A DNA stretch of 64,000 nucleotides from an uncultured Bacilli bacterium. GTDB taxonomy: Bacteria > Bacillota_I > Bacilli_A > RFN20 > CAG-631. Under the pieces are notes generated by a model. It made no database searches, was not told the DNA's origin, and worked only from the letters and a program-made list of their open reading frames with translations. This document shows positions 56,426 through 64,000 of the stretch, piece after piece (the stretch's first letter is position 1; each line of letters begins with the position of its first letter). The stretch lies in assembly GCA_934201705.1 (NCBI GenBank), contig CAKPXF010000013.1:11934-75933 (forward strand). The letters are read 5' to 3'. Made by a program: the position numbers and the translations under genes.

Positions 56426-57127
56426 TTACCACCCCACTTCATCAATTAAAACTGGATTGATATTTTCTTTAACGCTTACAATTTCACCATTTTTTACTTT
56501 AATAGTCATATCTCCAATTTTAGCAATATTTTGGTTATGAGTTACAATAATTACAGTCTTTTTATAATCCTTAGCCATTTTTAATAATAGCTTTAAAACT
56601 AAAACGCCAGTTTTTGAATCTAAAGCTCCAGTTGGCTCATCACATAGTAATATTTTAGGATTTTTAGCAAGTGCACGCGCAATAGATACTCTTTGTTGTT
56701 CGCCACCTGAAAGCTCACTTGGAAATTTTTTTGCATGATCTAGTAAACCTACTTCATTAAGCATAGCATTAGCTGATAAAGGATTTGTTGAAATTTCCTT
56801 TACTAGTGCAACATTTTCATGAATTGTTAATGTTGGGATTAAGTTATAAAATTGAAAAACAAAGCCAACCTTATTAGCTCTATATGATGCTAATTCATCA
56901 TCTGAGTATTTTTCAATATTTTCATTATCAATAATAATTTCTCCTGATGTTGGATTATCAAGTCCACCTATTAAATTTAATAGTGTTGACTTACCAGCAC
57001 CTGAAGGGCCAAGAATTACAACTACCTTCCCTTCTTCAATTGTTAAGTTTACATTACTTAAAGCATTAAACTCATGATCACCAACGACATATTTTTTTGA
57101 CACATCTTTTAAAGATATTAGACTCAT
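56426..57127 (-). CDS. MacB/LolD-type ABC transporter ATPase
   Basis: The 233-residue ATPase has Walker A GPSGAGKST, Q-loop FVFQFYNLIPTLT, signature LSGGEQQRVSIARALA and Walker B ILLCDEPTGALDS, all typical of the MacB/LolD/YknY group that works with FtsX-type permeases. AGGAAG precedes the ATG. It is the first gene of a two-gene operon behind a consensus promoter containing an operator. Related pairs often give resistance to bacteriocins or host peptides; that role is inferred only. Confidence 0.93.
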   Translation of the reverse strand: MSLISLKDVSKKYVVGDHEFNALSNVNLTIEEGKVVVILGPSGAGKSTLLNLIGGLDNPTSGEIIIDNENIEKYSDDELASYRANKVGFVFQFYNLIPTLTIHENVALVKEISTNPLSANAMLNEVGLLDHAKKFPSELSGGEQQRVSIARALAKNPKILLCDEPTGALDSKTGVLVLKLLLKMAKDYKKTVIIVTHNQNIAKIGDMTIKVKNGEIVSVKENINPVLIDEVGW

Positions 57128-57178
57128 ACATCTCTTCCTTTCATTTTAGTTAGTTGTATCTAACCAGCTATCTATATA

Positions 57179-57207
57179 ATTATAGTTAGTATAAACTAAC
57201 TTGTCAA
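57179..57207 (-). promoter_or_regulatory. consensus promoter with embedded operator for the ABC exporter
   Basis: On the minus strand TTGACA (57202-57207) and TATAAT (57179-57184) are both perfect and exactly 17 bases apart. The spacer and edges (57184-57201) form the palindrome AGTTAGT-ATAA-ACTAACT, and a second partial copy (TAGTTAGTTGTATCTAACC) lies just downstream, near 57147-57165. A very strong promoter covered by an operator suggests tight repression released by an inducer. Confidence 0.85.
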
Positions 57208-57263
57208 TGGAATAACAATTAATTGCTAATTGAAGCTACTATATATACAATTAACAAATACAT

Positions 57264-57974
57264 TTAAATAAATTTATCTTTTTTCCACATACTAGCTAAA
57301 GACAAATCCATACTCTTTAATTGTTCAAGAGAAAAAGTTTGATGTAAAAATGACCATTTATATGATTCATCAGTAAAACCAGCAGCTTCAATAGTTTTTG
57401 CAGTCTGTAAGAAAAAATGTGTTTTCTCATCAAAATATTTAATTTCTTCTAATTTATCATTAACTAATTTTGCCACAAAGAACTTACTTGCAACATTAGT
57501 ATTTAAATCTCTAAAATATCCAGAAATAAAATAATTGTCTGATTCATTATCATATTCAATTATTGATAACACTAAATTATCATCGTCAGAAAATAGTCTT
57601 TTGAGCATAGAAAAACCACTAGTATTATAAATAGATAATGCTGTTTTTGCTGATGAAACATGTCTTTCAATATTGTAAAAATATTTATTATCTAATGAAA
57701 ATACAAAGTTATCATCTTGTGCACAATTTATCTTTGAAAAGCGAAATTTCTTGATTAAACAAAGCTTTTCAAGAGAATAAAAAGCAAGATTTCCACTGGC
57801 ACTTTTAATTACTAGCATTTTTTGATCAGGTGATACACATCCTTTATATGCATAATCCAAATCTTTAAACTTTACTATTTCATTTCCACATTTATCATAA
57901 ACATAAACAGTCTTACTAGTTAAACCAATATCATATTTATCAATCTTTAATAATGTATAAAATTTCTTAGGCAT
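57264..57974 (-). CDS. beta-propeller-like protein of unknown function
   Basis: The 236-residue protein has repeated beta-strand blocks such as TVYVYDKCGNEIVKF, GCVSPDQKMLVIKS and NLAFYSLEKLCLIKKF, which resemble WD40/YncE-type propeller blades, though too few for a full propeller are clear. The last 50 residues look helical. There is no signal peptide. It follows the DUF234 ATPase gene by 18 bases on the same strand and probably shares its transcript. Its function is unknown. Confidence 0.55.
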   Translation of the reverse strand: MPKKFYTLLKIDKYDIGLTSKTVYVYDKCGNEIVKFKDLDYAYKGCVSPDQKMLVIKSASGNLAFYSLEKLCLIKKFRFSKINCAQDDNFVFSLDNKYFYNIERHVSSAKTALSIYNTSGFSMLKRLFSDDDNLVLSIIEYDNESDNYFISGYFRDLNTNVASKFFVAKLVNDKLEEIKYFDEKTHFFLQTAKTIEAAGFTDESYKWSFLHQTFSLEQLKSMDLSLASMWKKDKFI

Positions 57975-57992
57975 ATATACTCTTTTAATAAA

Positions 57993-59435
57993 TTATATTT
58001 CAAACAAATCGTCCAATGTAATTACATTCGAAAATATATTACTATATTCATTATTACTTAGCCCATAGGTTGTAATGAGAGTACTTCTAATAGCATATCC
58101 TTTAGGCATTTCATTTTCTAATAAATTTATTCTATTTCTTATTTGCTTATCAAGCTTTTTATCAACAATTAACTCGGAGTTATAAAACTTTATCTCACAC
58201 ATATTAATAATATTATCTTTACGTTTAATTAGCATATCAATTTGTGTACCATCAGTTTCATCTTTGAATTTAGACCAAGCAGATTCTTCTGTGCTAATAC
58301 CGCTTATTCCTAAAGAATTTTTAATTTGCTTTATATGATTAAAGCAAACATTCTCAAAAGCAATTCCGCGCCATGAAACTATATTTTGGTTAGATATGTT
58401 TGAAAGATAAAAATCATCAGCAAGATGATTAAAGTTTTCAACAAATTTTAAATAGAAATTACAAAAAGGATCAACAAGTTTATAATATTCTTTTTTCTTA
58501 CTTGCTCCAAATGGAACATATTTTATTATAAAATCACTAGAAATTAAAGCATTTAGCGCATCTGTCATTTTACTATTTGAATTAGTTTTTAAGGCAGTTA
58601 TAATATCATCTCTACTACAGCCAATTCTTTTTTTACCTATAACTTTAATAATTGATTTCATAAAATCAGCATTAGAAAAAATTGAATTGAATAAACGATT
58701 GAATTCATTGTTTAAAGGAGCATTTTTCTTAAAAAATAAATTATCTATATTTTGTGCCAAACTATATTCACCATAAAAATAACTTAAATAATATGGTATT
58801 CCCCCACAAATCATATAAGCTTGCACAATATCATATTTTGAAAATTTAATGTTGCGATTAAAAAAATACTGTTCACATTCTTTTAAGGTAAACGGCTCCA
58901 ATTTTATTTCGTAAGTAATTCTATTATACAATCCGCCATGATTATTAATTAGCTTATCTGACATCCATGATGTTGCACTTCCACATACTACTAGCATAAT
59001 ATTTTTCCTAGAACAAGCCCAATTATTCCAAAAGCTTTCAAAAGCTGTAATAAAACCTGATTTAGGCGTATCAAGCCATGGCAATTCATCAATAAAAATT
59101 AATTGCCTTTTGCCATCATCTATTTTTTGCAAGAATAATTCTAGCATTAAAAATGCCTCCATCCAGTCAGTTGGACATTTTTTAGGTTCCATACCACATA
59201 AAATTAAAGAGTTATAAAAATTCTTTAACTGATATTTAAGTGGACTTTTATAACTAGAATCTGAATTTTCAATTGGAGAAAGTCCTGAATGTTTAAAAGT
59301 GATTCTATCTTGAAATAATTCATTAATTAAATATGTTTTTCCAATTCTTCTTCGCCCATATACAGCAACAAATTGAGGCTCATTACTATTATATAGTTTA
59401 TTTAAAATATTAATTTCTTTATTTCTACCTATCAT
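57993..59435 (-). CDS. AAA+ ATPase with C-terminal DUF234 nuclease-like domain
   Basis: The 480-residue protein belongs to the prokaryotic/archaeal STAND-like ATPases with DUF234. It has MIGRNKEINIL at the N-terminus, Walker A VYGRRRIGKTYL, Walker B QLIFIDELPWLD, a sensor VVCGSATSWM, a winged-helix region (IGCSRDDIITALKTN) and a C-terminal PD-(D/E)XK-like DUF234 region with GTQIDMLIKRKDNIINMCEIKFYN, in which D and E-x-K resemble nuclease residues. Such genes are common and often close to mobile DNA; their cellular role is unsettled. Three copies of a 15-base repeat lie upstream and may be operators. GAGG precedes the ATG. Confidence 0.88.
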   Translation of the reverse strand: MIGRNKEINILNKLYNSNEPQFVAVYGRRRIGKTYLINELFQDRITFKHSGLSPIENSDSSYKSPLKYQLKNFYNSLILCGMEPKKCPTDWMEAFLMLELFLQKIDDGKRQLIFIDELPWLDTPKSGFITAFESFWNNWACSRKNIMLVVCGSATSWMSDKLINNHGGLYNRITYEIKLEPFTLKECEQYFFNRNIKFSKYDIVQAYMICGGIPYYLSYFYGEYSLAQNIDNLFFKKNAPLNNEFNRLFNSIFSNADFMKSIIKVIGKKRIGCSRDDIITALKTNSNSKMTDALNALISSDFIIKYVPFGASKKKEYYKLVDPFCNFYLKFVENFNHLADDFYLSNISNQNIVSWRGIAFENVCFNHIKQIKNSLGISGISTEESAWSKFKDETDGTQIDMLIKRKDNIINMCEIKFYNSELIVDKKLDKQIRNRINLLENEMPKGYAIRSTLITTYGLSNNEYSNIFSNVITLDDLFEI

Positions 59436-59516
59436 ATGCTATACCTCTATTAATTAAGATAATTTTTTCAACTAAATTATATATTTTTTCTTTTAAAAAA
59501 TCAACGTAAAACATTA

Positions 59517-59594
59517 GATAAACTGCCAAATAAGGCTTATATATAGCACATTTGGCAGTTTATCACACATTTTTAGGTAGATAAACTGCCAAAA
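59517..59594. repeat. three copies of a 15-base motif, two forming a hairpin
   Basis: GATAAACTGCCAAAT at 59517-59531 is repeated as its exact inverse complement at 59550-59564 and again in direct orientation at 59580-59594 (last base changed). The copies lie 80-160 bases upstream of the ATPase start codon, so they could be operators, or ends of a small inserted element. Confidence 0.75.
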
Positions 59595-59669
59595 GCTAGT
59601 TTTTTAGAATTTTAAAAATAAACTAAAGTACTCTTTATTTAGTATAAAAATTAGATTATTTATATCATT

Positions 59670-60626
59670 TTAATGGTTTATTTTATTTAGTATTTTTTCT
59701 TTTGCCTTATTAGATAAATAAGCATCATAAGTAGAACCGCCATAAGCTGATGTAGTTTCATATTCAGTTACAAAAGCATTTTTATCAATTTCAGGGACCA
59801 TTGCTTTAAGCATTTTAGCTTCTTTATATACTAATACACAATGAACAACTTTTTTTGGCTTTTTTGAATATCCTCCTTCAACAATATAAATAGTGCTTGT
59901 GTCATGAAATTCCTCAGATATTATTCTTTGAATTTCATCTACTTTTTCTGTAAGAATATCAATTATATAAATTGTGTTATATTTTCCATAAATATTTTTA
60001 ATAGCAACTGACGTTATTAAAGCTGATAAAATACCTACTAAAAGGCTTTCCCAGCTTTTAAAAATAATAAATCCTAAAGCAATTGTAATTACATCAATTG
60101 TTAATGTTGCAACATCTTGCTTTATATTTAAATATTTAACACAAGCTACAGAAATAACATCACTTCCACCAGTTGAACCCTTTCCCATAAAGCAAAGTGA
60201 AGCACCGAATCCAGCAATAACACCGCCAGCTAAGCCAAATAATATAAGCTTCGCTGTGGTATCACCACTTCCATAATACTCCATAAGCTTAAATTTATTC
60301 ACTAAATCTAATCTTAAAAATAAAGACATGAAAACTGAATAGCCAACAGTACCTACTAATGTTGACATAGCAAATTTTTTACCAATTAAAAGCAAAGCAA
60401 CAAGCCAAAGGGCTATATTAACAATCCACAAAACAATATCAGTTGTATTACTATTAGTAAGTGGATATAAAAGATTAGAAATCATCATAGCAACAGAAGT
60501 CATTCCGCCTTTTACAATATTAAATGGAACAATAAAAATTGAATTAGATAAAGCCACTAATGCACTGCCAAATAAAATAAGAATTATGTTAACTATCCTT
60601 TCTGATATTTTTATATTTTTTTTCAT
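59670..60626 (-). CDS. YitT-family membrane protein
   Basis: The 318-residue protein has about five N-terminal membrane helices (DUF161/YitT domain, with GKGSTGGSDVISV as the typical Gly-rich loop) and a C-terminal soluble DUF2179 domain (about 235-300) with DTSTIYIVEGGYSKKPKKVV. Members are thought to be transport proteins, but their substrate is unknown. GGAGG precedes the ATG. A second YitT protein lies at 62560-63489, about 36 residues being similarly placed in both. Confidence 0.88.
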   Translation of the reverse strand: MKKNIKISERIVNIILILFGSALVALSNSIFIVPFNIVKGGMTSVAMMISNLLYPLTNSNTTDIVLWIVNIALWLVALLLIGKKFAMSTLVGTVGYSVFMSLFLRLDLVNKFKLMEYYGSGDTTAKLILFGLAGGVIAGFGASLCFMGKGSTGGSDVISVACVKYLNIKQDVATLTIDVITIALGFIIFKSWESLLVGILSALITSVAIKNIYGKYNTIYIIDILTEKVDEIQRIISEEFHDTSTIYIVEGGYSKKPKKVVHCVLVYKEAKMLKAMVPEIDKNAFVTEYETTSAYGGSTYDAYLSNKAKEKILNKINH

Positions 60627-60756
60627 ATTTACCTCCGTTTTATTTTATTAATTTTAGAAGTTTCTCATTCAATTAAAAATATAACATATTTTTATTTTTA
60701 ACACCATTACAATACTTTTATATTTGTTTAAAAATAACCTTAACCAATAAATCCAT

Positions 60757-60942
60757 TCAACTGTTAATACATAAAGCATTTGTATATGAAATATTCAATT
60801 TTCTAAAAAACTCTACATCTTGAATAAAGCCACATCTTCTTTTTTGCGATAACTCTTCCAATAGATGTGGCTTTAAATGTAGTGTTCTAGCATATGCTTC
60901 AATGTCTTCTTCATCCTCAAGCCATATATGATAAAGCCTTAT
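60757..60942 (-). other. start-less reading frame, probable gene remnant
   Basis: The minus strand has an open frame of about 60 codons including WLEDEEDIEAYARTLHLKPH and KRRCGFIQDVEFF, ending in TGA at 60757-60759. It has no ATG and is bounded upstream by a stop, but the charged, helix-like composition is protein-like. I do not recognise the family. It fills part of the 60.63-61.06 kb gap. Confidence 0.3.
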
Positions 60943-60981
60943 TCACATTTTCAACTTTTTGAATATGAATGCTTAGCATTC

Positions 60982-60997
60982 TTTGTCAGGTGACAAA
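60982..60997. promoter_or_regulatory. 16-base perfect palindrome
   Basis: TTTGTCA-GG-TGACAAA lies between the GNAT gene's 3' end and the preceding remnant. It looks like a regulator half-site pair, but no promoter is apparent beside it. Confidence 0.35.
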
Positions 60998-61055
60998 ATA
61001 TTTATGTGCATATATGATCAAATAAAAATGTTGTCAGCTTATTACAAATATTTTA

Positions 61056-61508
61056 TTAATCATTTAATGAATATTCAAAATAGACTCTACCATTTTCTTG
61101 TTTTGCACCAATTCTTTTATAAAAATTAATAGCTGATGTATTCCAATCAAGGCAACTCCATTCTATCTTTGTATATCCTTCATTTTTAATCATTTCTATA
61201 AGCTTATTAAAAAATTCTTTTCCAAATCCTTGATGACGATATTCAAAATTAATAAATAAATCTTCTAAATGAACATGTGCGTTAGCAGAAAAGGAAGCAA
61301 ATATAGGATAATATAGGGCATAGCCTATTGCTTTTTCGTTATATTCTAAAATAACTGCAGTGGCAATCTTTTTTTTAAAAATCCAAAACATAAGCATATC
61401 AATAGAGCCAGTTACATCCTGTGGCCTTTTTTCATAATTTGCTAAGCCATTTATCAATTCATAAATTAAACTTATATCATTTTCAGTTGCTTTTCTTATT
61501 GTTAACAT
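61056..61508 (-). CDS. GNAT-family N-acetyltransferase
   Basis: The about 150-residue protein has the GNAT fold order: LTIRKATENDISLIYEL at the N-terminus, VILEYNEKAIGYALYYP (strand 4), HLEDLFINFEYRHQGFGKEFF (acetyl-CoA loop with R-x-x-G-x-G as RHQGFG) and IEWSCLDWNTSAINFYKRIGA. The latter segments closely resemble spermidine/diamine N-acetyltransferases, so a polyamine substrate is likely. The ATG at 61508 follows GGTGAAG; an in-frame ATG at 61526 lies ahead of it. Confidence 0.88.
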   Translation of the reverse strand: MLTIRKATENDISLIYELINGLANYEKRPQDVTGSIDMLMFWIFKKKIATAVILEYNEKAIGYALYYPIFASFSANAHVHLEDLFINFEYRHQGFGKEFFNKLIEMIKNEGYTKIEWSCLDWNTSAINFYKRIGAKQENGRVYFEYSLND

Positions 61509-61727
61509 TTCTTCACCATCTTTCAATTAAAAATTATAACACGTGTGCTATATTTCACCTAGTTTTATTAAAATATCCAACAATAAATAACAATTTTTGT
61601 TACTTAAGCACTTTCTTAGTCATCTGATAGAAATACTATTTTAAATACATCTAATAAACTAGATTTATATATTCTTAATATTTTCAATCCTACTTTTATA
61701 CAATAATTTTTGTTATTTTAAAACTTT

Positions 61728-62099
61728 CTAGTAACCATTTTTGTTTTCGTCAACTTTAATTATATATTCATTTTCTCTTAAGTATCTTATATTATTATCA
61801 ACTGCAGTATTACTTTTAACTAATAATACAACAAGTTCAGCCTTAGTAATACTTGGATTATGTCTCATTTTTGAAATAATTTTTTCTCTTGTTAAGTTCA
61901 ACCTATGCTTTATAGTTATAGGATTATCACCAATTTTATTACCAACCTTATCACCAACTTTTCTATTATAATTAAATGGAATAGTAACTACTATTGAATT
62001 GTCCCTAAATTCAAAAGCATTTCTAGAATTGTTTTCAGCAATTTTTAGAGCTTTTCTTCCAGATTTATAGCTTAGCAAAGATTTCTGATAATTTTTCAT
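61728..62099 (-). pseudogene. C-terminal remnant of a Schlafen/AlbA-type (AAA_4) transcriptional regulator
   Basis: The 123-residue frame begins with the C-terminal strand of an ATP-binding regulator (NNSRNAFEFRDNSIVVTIPF) and ends with a winged helix (MRHNPSITKAELVVLLVKSN, then AVDNNIRYLRENEYI), separated by a KVGDKVGNKIGDNP linker. These are the last parts of AlbA_2/HATPase_c_4 proteins of about 450-500 residues; the N-terminal domains are missing. It lacks a good ribosome binding site. It is most likely a non-functional leftover, although a free winged-helix protein could still be made. Confidence 0.65.
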
Positions 62100-62175
62100 T
62101 TAAAGGCACCGATTCTCCTAAATAAAAGCCTTCTAATGTTTGAAATGGCGCTATTGTATTGTCTAAAATAAACAT
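62065..62175 (-). other. 36-codon reading frame, possible N-terminal fragment
   Basis: This short frame starts with ATG (MFILDNTIAPFQTLEGFY...) and runs into the next frame of the Schlafen-like remnant, ending at 62065. It overlaps that remnant out of frame, so the two may be pieces of one broken region. I do not recognise the sequence. Beyond it, 62176-62390 holds no feature I can support. Confidence 0.25.
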
Positions 62176-62390
62176 TTTCGATTAACACATCCAAAAAATG
62201 TTTGGATTAACTTTATTAGTACATAACTTTTTAACTTGTTATGATATATTATTTTACTTATCATTTTCAGTTTATATCGTTCAATAGTAAGCGTATAATA
62301 TTACAAAAATGCACCAAATTAAAATGAAAATTATATGTATTAAAGTTCGAGTGTTCGAATATATGGTAAGAATCAAACTCCCACAAAAAT

Positions 62391-62427
62391 AAAAAAGTTC
62401 GACATATTTTACTATGTCAAACTAATG
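62391..62427 (-). terminator. terminator after tRNA-Trp
   Basis: On the minus strand GTTTGACATA-GTAAAA-TATGTCGAAC (one wobble) is followed by six Ts, about 14 bases after the tRNA. Confidence 0.8.
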
Positions 62428-62436
62428 CTTTTTTAA

Positions 62437-62510
62437 TGGCAGGGGCACTAGGAATCGAACCCAGATCGACGGTTTTGGAGACCGATGTTGAACCATTCAA
62501 CTATACCCCT
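62437..62510 (-). tRNA. tRNA-Trp (anticodon CCA)
   Basis: The acceptor AGGGGTA pairs with TGCCCCT, discriminator G, and CCA is encoded. The D-arm is GTTG...CAAC, the anticodon loop CTCCAAA gives CCA, and the T-arm CTGGG-TTCGAAT-CCTAG is intact. The outermost anticodon-stem pair is a T-T mismatch. A CCA anticodon reads UGG only. Confidence 0.96.
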
Positions 62511-62559
62511 ATTTATGTTGCATTAATATTTTAGCAACATTTTAATTATTTTTCAAGGA

Positions 62560-63489
62560 CTATCTTAATACTTTGCTAATAAAATTACCATGAATCTTTT
62601 CAGCAGCTATAACTGAAACAAATGCATGTTCATCAATTTCAACTACCTTTTGAATAATATCTTTAACTTCAAATGAAGAGCAAGCACAATAAATTAAGTC
62701 TTTATGATTGCCAGTATATCCACCCTTTACATCCATCCTTGTAACGCCTCTTACAAAATGAAGCATTATTTCATTTGCAACCTCATCACCCTTTGAAGTT
62801 GTAATAAATAATATTGTTCTTTTATTTCTAACATAGAATAAATCAATAACAATTGAATTAATAACAATATATACTAATGTGTAAAATGCTTTTGATAAAG
62901 CCATTTCACTACCATCAATAAATAGTCCTAAAATTAATGTTACACCATTCATTAAGGTTGTTACCCTACCAATTGAGATTTGCTTTCTTACGCTATAATA
63001 CATTGAAATGATATCAATTCCACCAGTTGAGCCATCAAATATATAAGCTAATGCATTAGCACAACCATTTAGCATACCTACAAATAAAGCTGCATCCAAA
63101 TAAGAAATATCTCCATTGGCAACAGATAAATGTAGTCTAACGCCAATATCATCAGGAATAAAAGCCATAGTAATCGTTGTTACGATAACAAAGACTAATG
63201 AACATATAGTAAATTTGTGTGAAAGCTTTTTCCAACCAAGTATTAATACTGGAATATTAATTATTAAAAATACAACACTGGCTATTGTCGTTTCAAGAGA
63301 TTTTTCTGGAGTAAAAATATTATCATAAATTCTTCCGACAACTAATGCAATACCAGTAAAGCCAGTACTTAAAAACTTATTTGGTGAAATAAAAACTTTC
63401 ACACCAATTGTAATTACAATTGCAGAAATTATGTTTACTAATATTGAAATTGTATAGGAAACAGCCTTTTTATTTAATATTTTTTTCAT
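62560..63489 (-). CDS. second YitT-family membrane protein
   Basis: The 309-residue protein has five or six N-terminal membrane helices with the Gly-rich loop FDGSTGGIDIISM and a C-terminal DUF2179 domain with VTRMDVKGGYTGNHKDLIYC. It is a paralogue of the protein at 59670-60626 but only distantly similar, so it is not a recent duplication. GGAG lies before the ATG. It is preceded by the remnant of a penicillin-binding protein gene. Confidence 0.9.
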   Translation of the reverse strand: MKKILNKKAVSYTISILVNIISAIVITIGVKVFISPNKFLSTGFTGIALVVGRIYDNIFTPEKSLETTIASVVFLIINIPVLILGWKKLSHKFTICSLVFVIVTTITMAFIPDDIGVRLHLSVANGDISYLDAALFVGMLNGCANALAYIFDGSTGGIDIISMYYSVRKQISIGRVTTLMNGVTLILGLFIDGSEMALSKAFYTLVYIVINSIVIDLFYVRNKRTILFITTSKGDEVANEIMLHFVRGVTRMDVKGGYTGNHKDLIYCACSSFEVKDIIQKVVEIDEHAFVSVIAAEKIHGNFISKVLR

Positions 63490-63549
63490 ACCATTACTCC
63501 ATTAACAAACAATATTATAATTACACTTTGTTTTATTTTCAACATTATT

Positions 63550-64000
63550 TTATAAAATAAAATCATTAAAGCTCCAATACTCTGAAGAAACGTTACTATT
63601 ATATTCACCAGTGATTGGATTTATAATCATTTTATTAATATATGATGGAGGATTATACCAAATATTTTCATCATCAAGAGCGTTAACAAAACTTTTAAAA
63701 ATACTTTTTCCTATATTTTTATATGCTAATTTGGTGTTATCATCTGTTCCATTCCAAATACCAACACAATATTTGGGATTAAATCCTATAATATATGAAT
63801 TATATGAATCTGTCCCTGTTTTAGCAGCATAGTAATTCTTTGTTTGATAGTTAATTAAAGTTGGCTTTGTATAATCTATTAAATTTTTATCAAATGGAGC
63901 TCTTAATAGCTGGTTTAGTAAATATACCCGTTTTTAGGATTTAACACTATATTATTTAGACTCAAATAATATTTTTGATAAATTACTTATACAAAGTATA
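63550..64000 (-). pseudogene. C-terminal part of a penicillin-binding protein with broken frame
   Basis: The minus strand reads into the window from its right edge. It encodes the transpeptidase C-terminus of a class A-type penicillin-binding protein, with the KTG motif AAKTGTDSYNSYIIGFNPKY, then VGIWNGTDDN, and ends at 63550-63552. Upstream, the phrase LNPKNGYI is in another frame (shift near 63925-63935) and a further in-frame stop lies near 63985, so the gene looks broken unless the sequence has errors. It shows the organism, or its recent ancestor, made peptidoglycan. Confidence 0.75.

Noticed and set aside
59517..59594. CRISPR-like repeats
   Set aside because: Only three copies, in mixed orientation and with unequal spacing, and no cas genes.
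62437..62510. Possible Mollicute code with UGA as Trp
   Set aside because: At least four genes end in TGA in places confirmed by overlaps or homology (flavoprotein, sufU, phoB, aldolase), and the only tRNA-Trp has a CCA anticodon.

Overview
The window looks like part of the chromosome of an uncultured, very AT-rich, wall-bearing member of the Bacilli/Erysipelotrichia side of the Firmicutes, with a lifestyle like the RF39/RFN20 gut lineages. This is inferred from gene content: a Firmicute-type sufCDSUB operon, a class I fructose-bisphosphate aldolase, a DegV plus FakA fatty-acid kinase pair, YitT proteins, many lipoproteins and a penicillin-binding-protein remnant. UGA is a stop codon here: the BaiN-like gene, sufU, phoB and the aldolase gene all end in TGA, and the single tRNA-Trp seen has a CCA anticodon. 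The genetic code is therefore standard, unlike most Mollicutes.

Layout. 1-10.2 kb: end of a BaiN-like flavoprotein, a small membrane protein, an Sfp-type phosphopantetheinyl transferase, enolase, a DUF4434 TIM-barrel protein, an unidentified protein, then the sufC-D-S-U-B iron-sulfur operon. 10.3-13.7 kb: tRNA-Ser, a lipoprotein with a zinc-protease motif, an HTH-MNT/HEPN toxin-antitoxin-like pair with three operator-like repeats, and a decayed copy of an esterase 3' end. 13.8-26.7 kb: a surface-structure operon with a palindrome, a good promoter, a class I cyclic-di-GMP riboswitch and a terminator, followed by three single-anchor secreted proteins and a 3350-residue GLUG-type beta-helix adhesin. 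27-31.5 kb: the intact esterase, aldolase, a membrane glycosyltransferase and two small nucleotide-related proteins.

31.7-38.1 kb: two large lipoproteins (one with a Big2 domain) divergent from an ECF sigma factor that overlaps a gene for a membrane-anchored serpin. 38.1-45.1 kb: a complete phosphate regulon, pstS-pstC-pstA-pstB-phoU-phoB-phoR, in which PstS appears circularly permuted. 45.1-53 kb: a TetR regulator divergent from fakB-like and fakA-like genes with palindromic operators, a Nudix/P-loop fusion, PNPase and peptidase T. 53-64 kb: an XRE regulator, a TnpB remnant, a MacB/FtsX-type ABC exporter behind a consensus promoter with an embedded operator, a propeller-like protein and DUF234 ATPase, two YitT proteins, a GNAT enzyme, tRNA-Trp, and remnants of a Schlafen-type regulator and a penicillin-binding protein.

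The strongest candidates for new biology are (i) the c-di-GMP-controlled four-gene surface operon; (ii) the ECF sigma/membrane-tethered serpin pair, which has the layout of a sigma/anti-sigma module with a protease inhibitor as its outer domain; and (iii) the permuted PstS. All functions are read from sequence motifs; no database search was possible.
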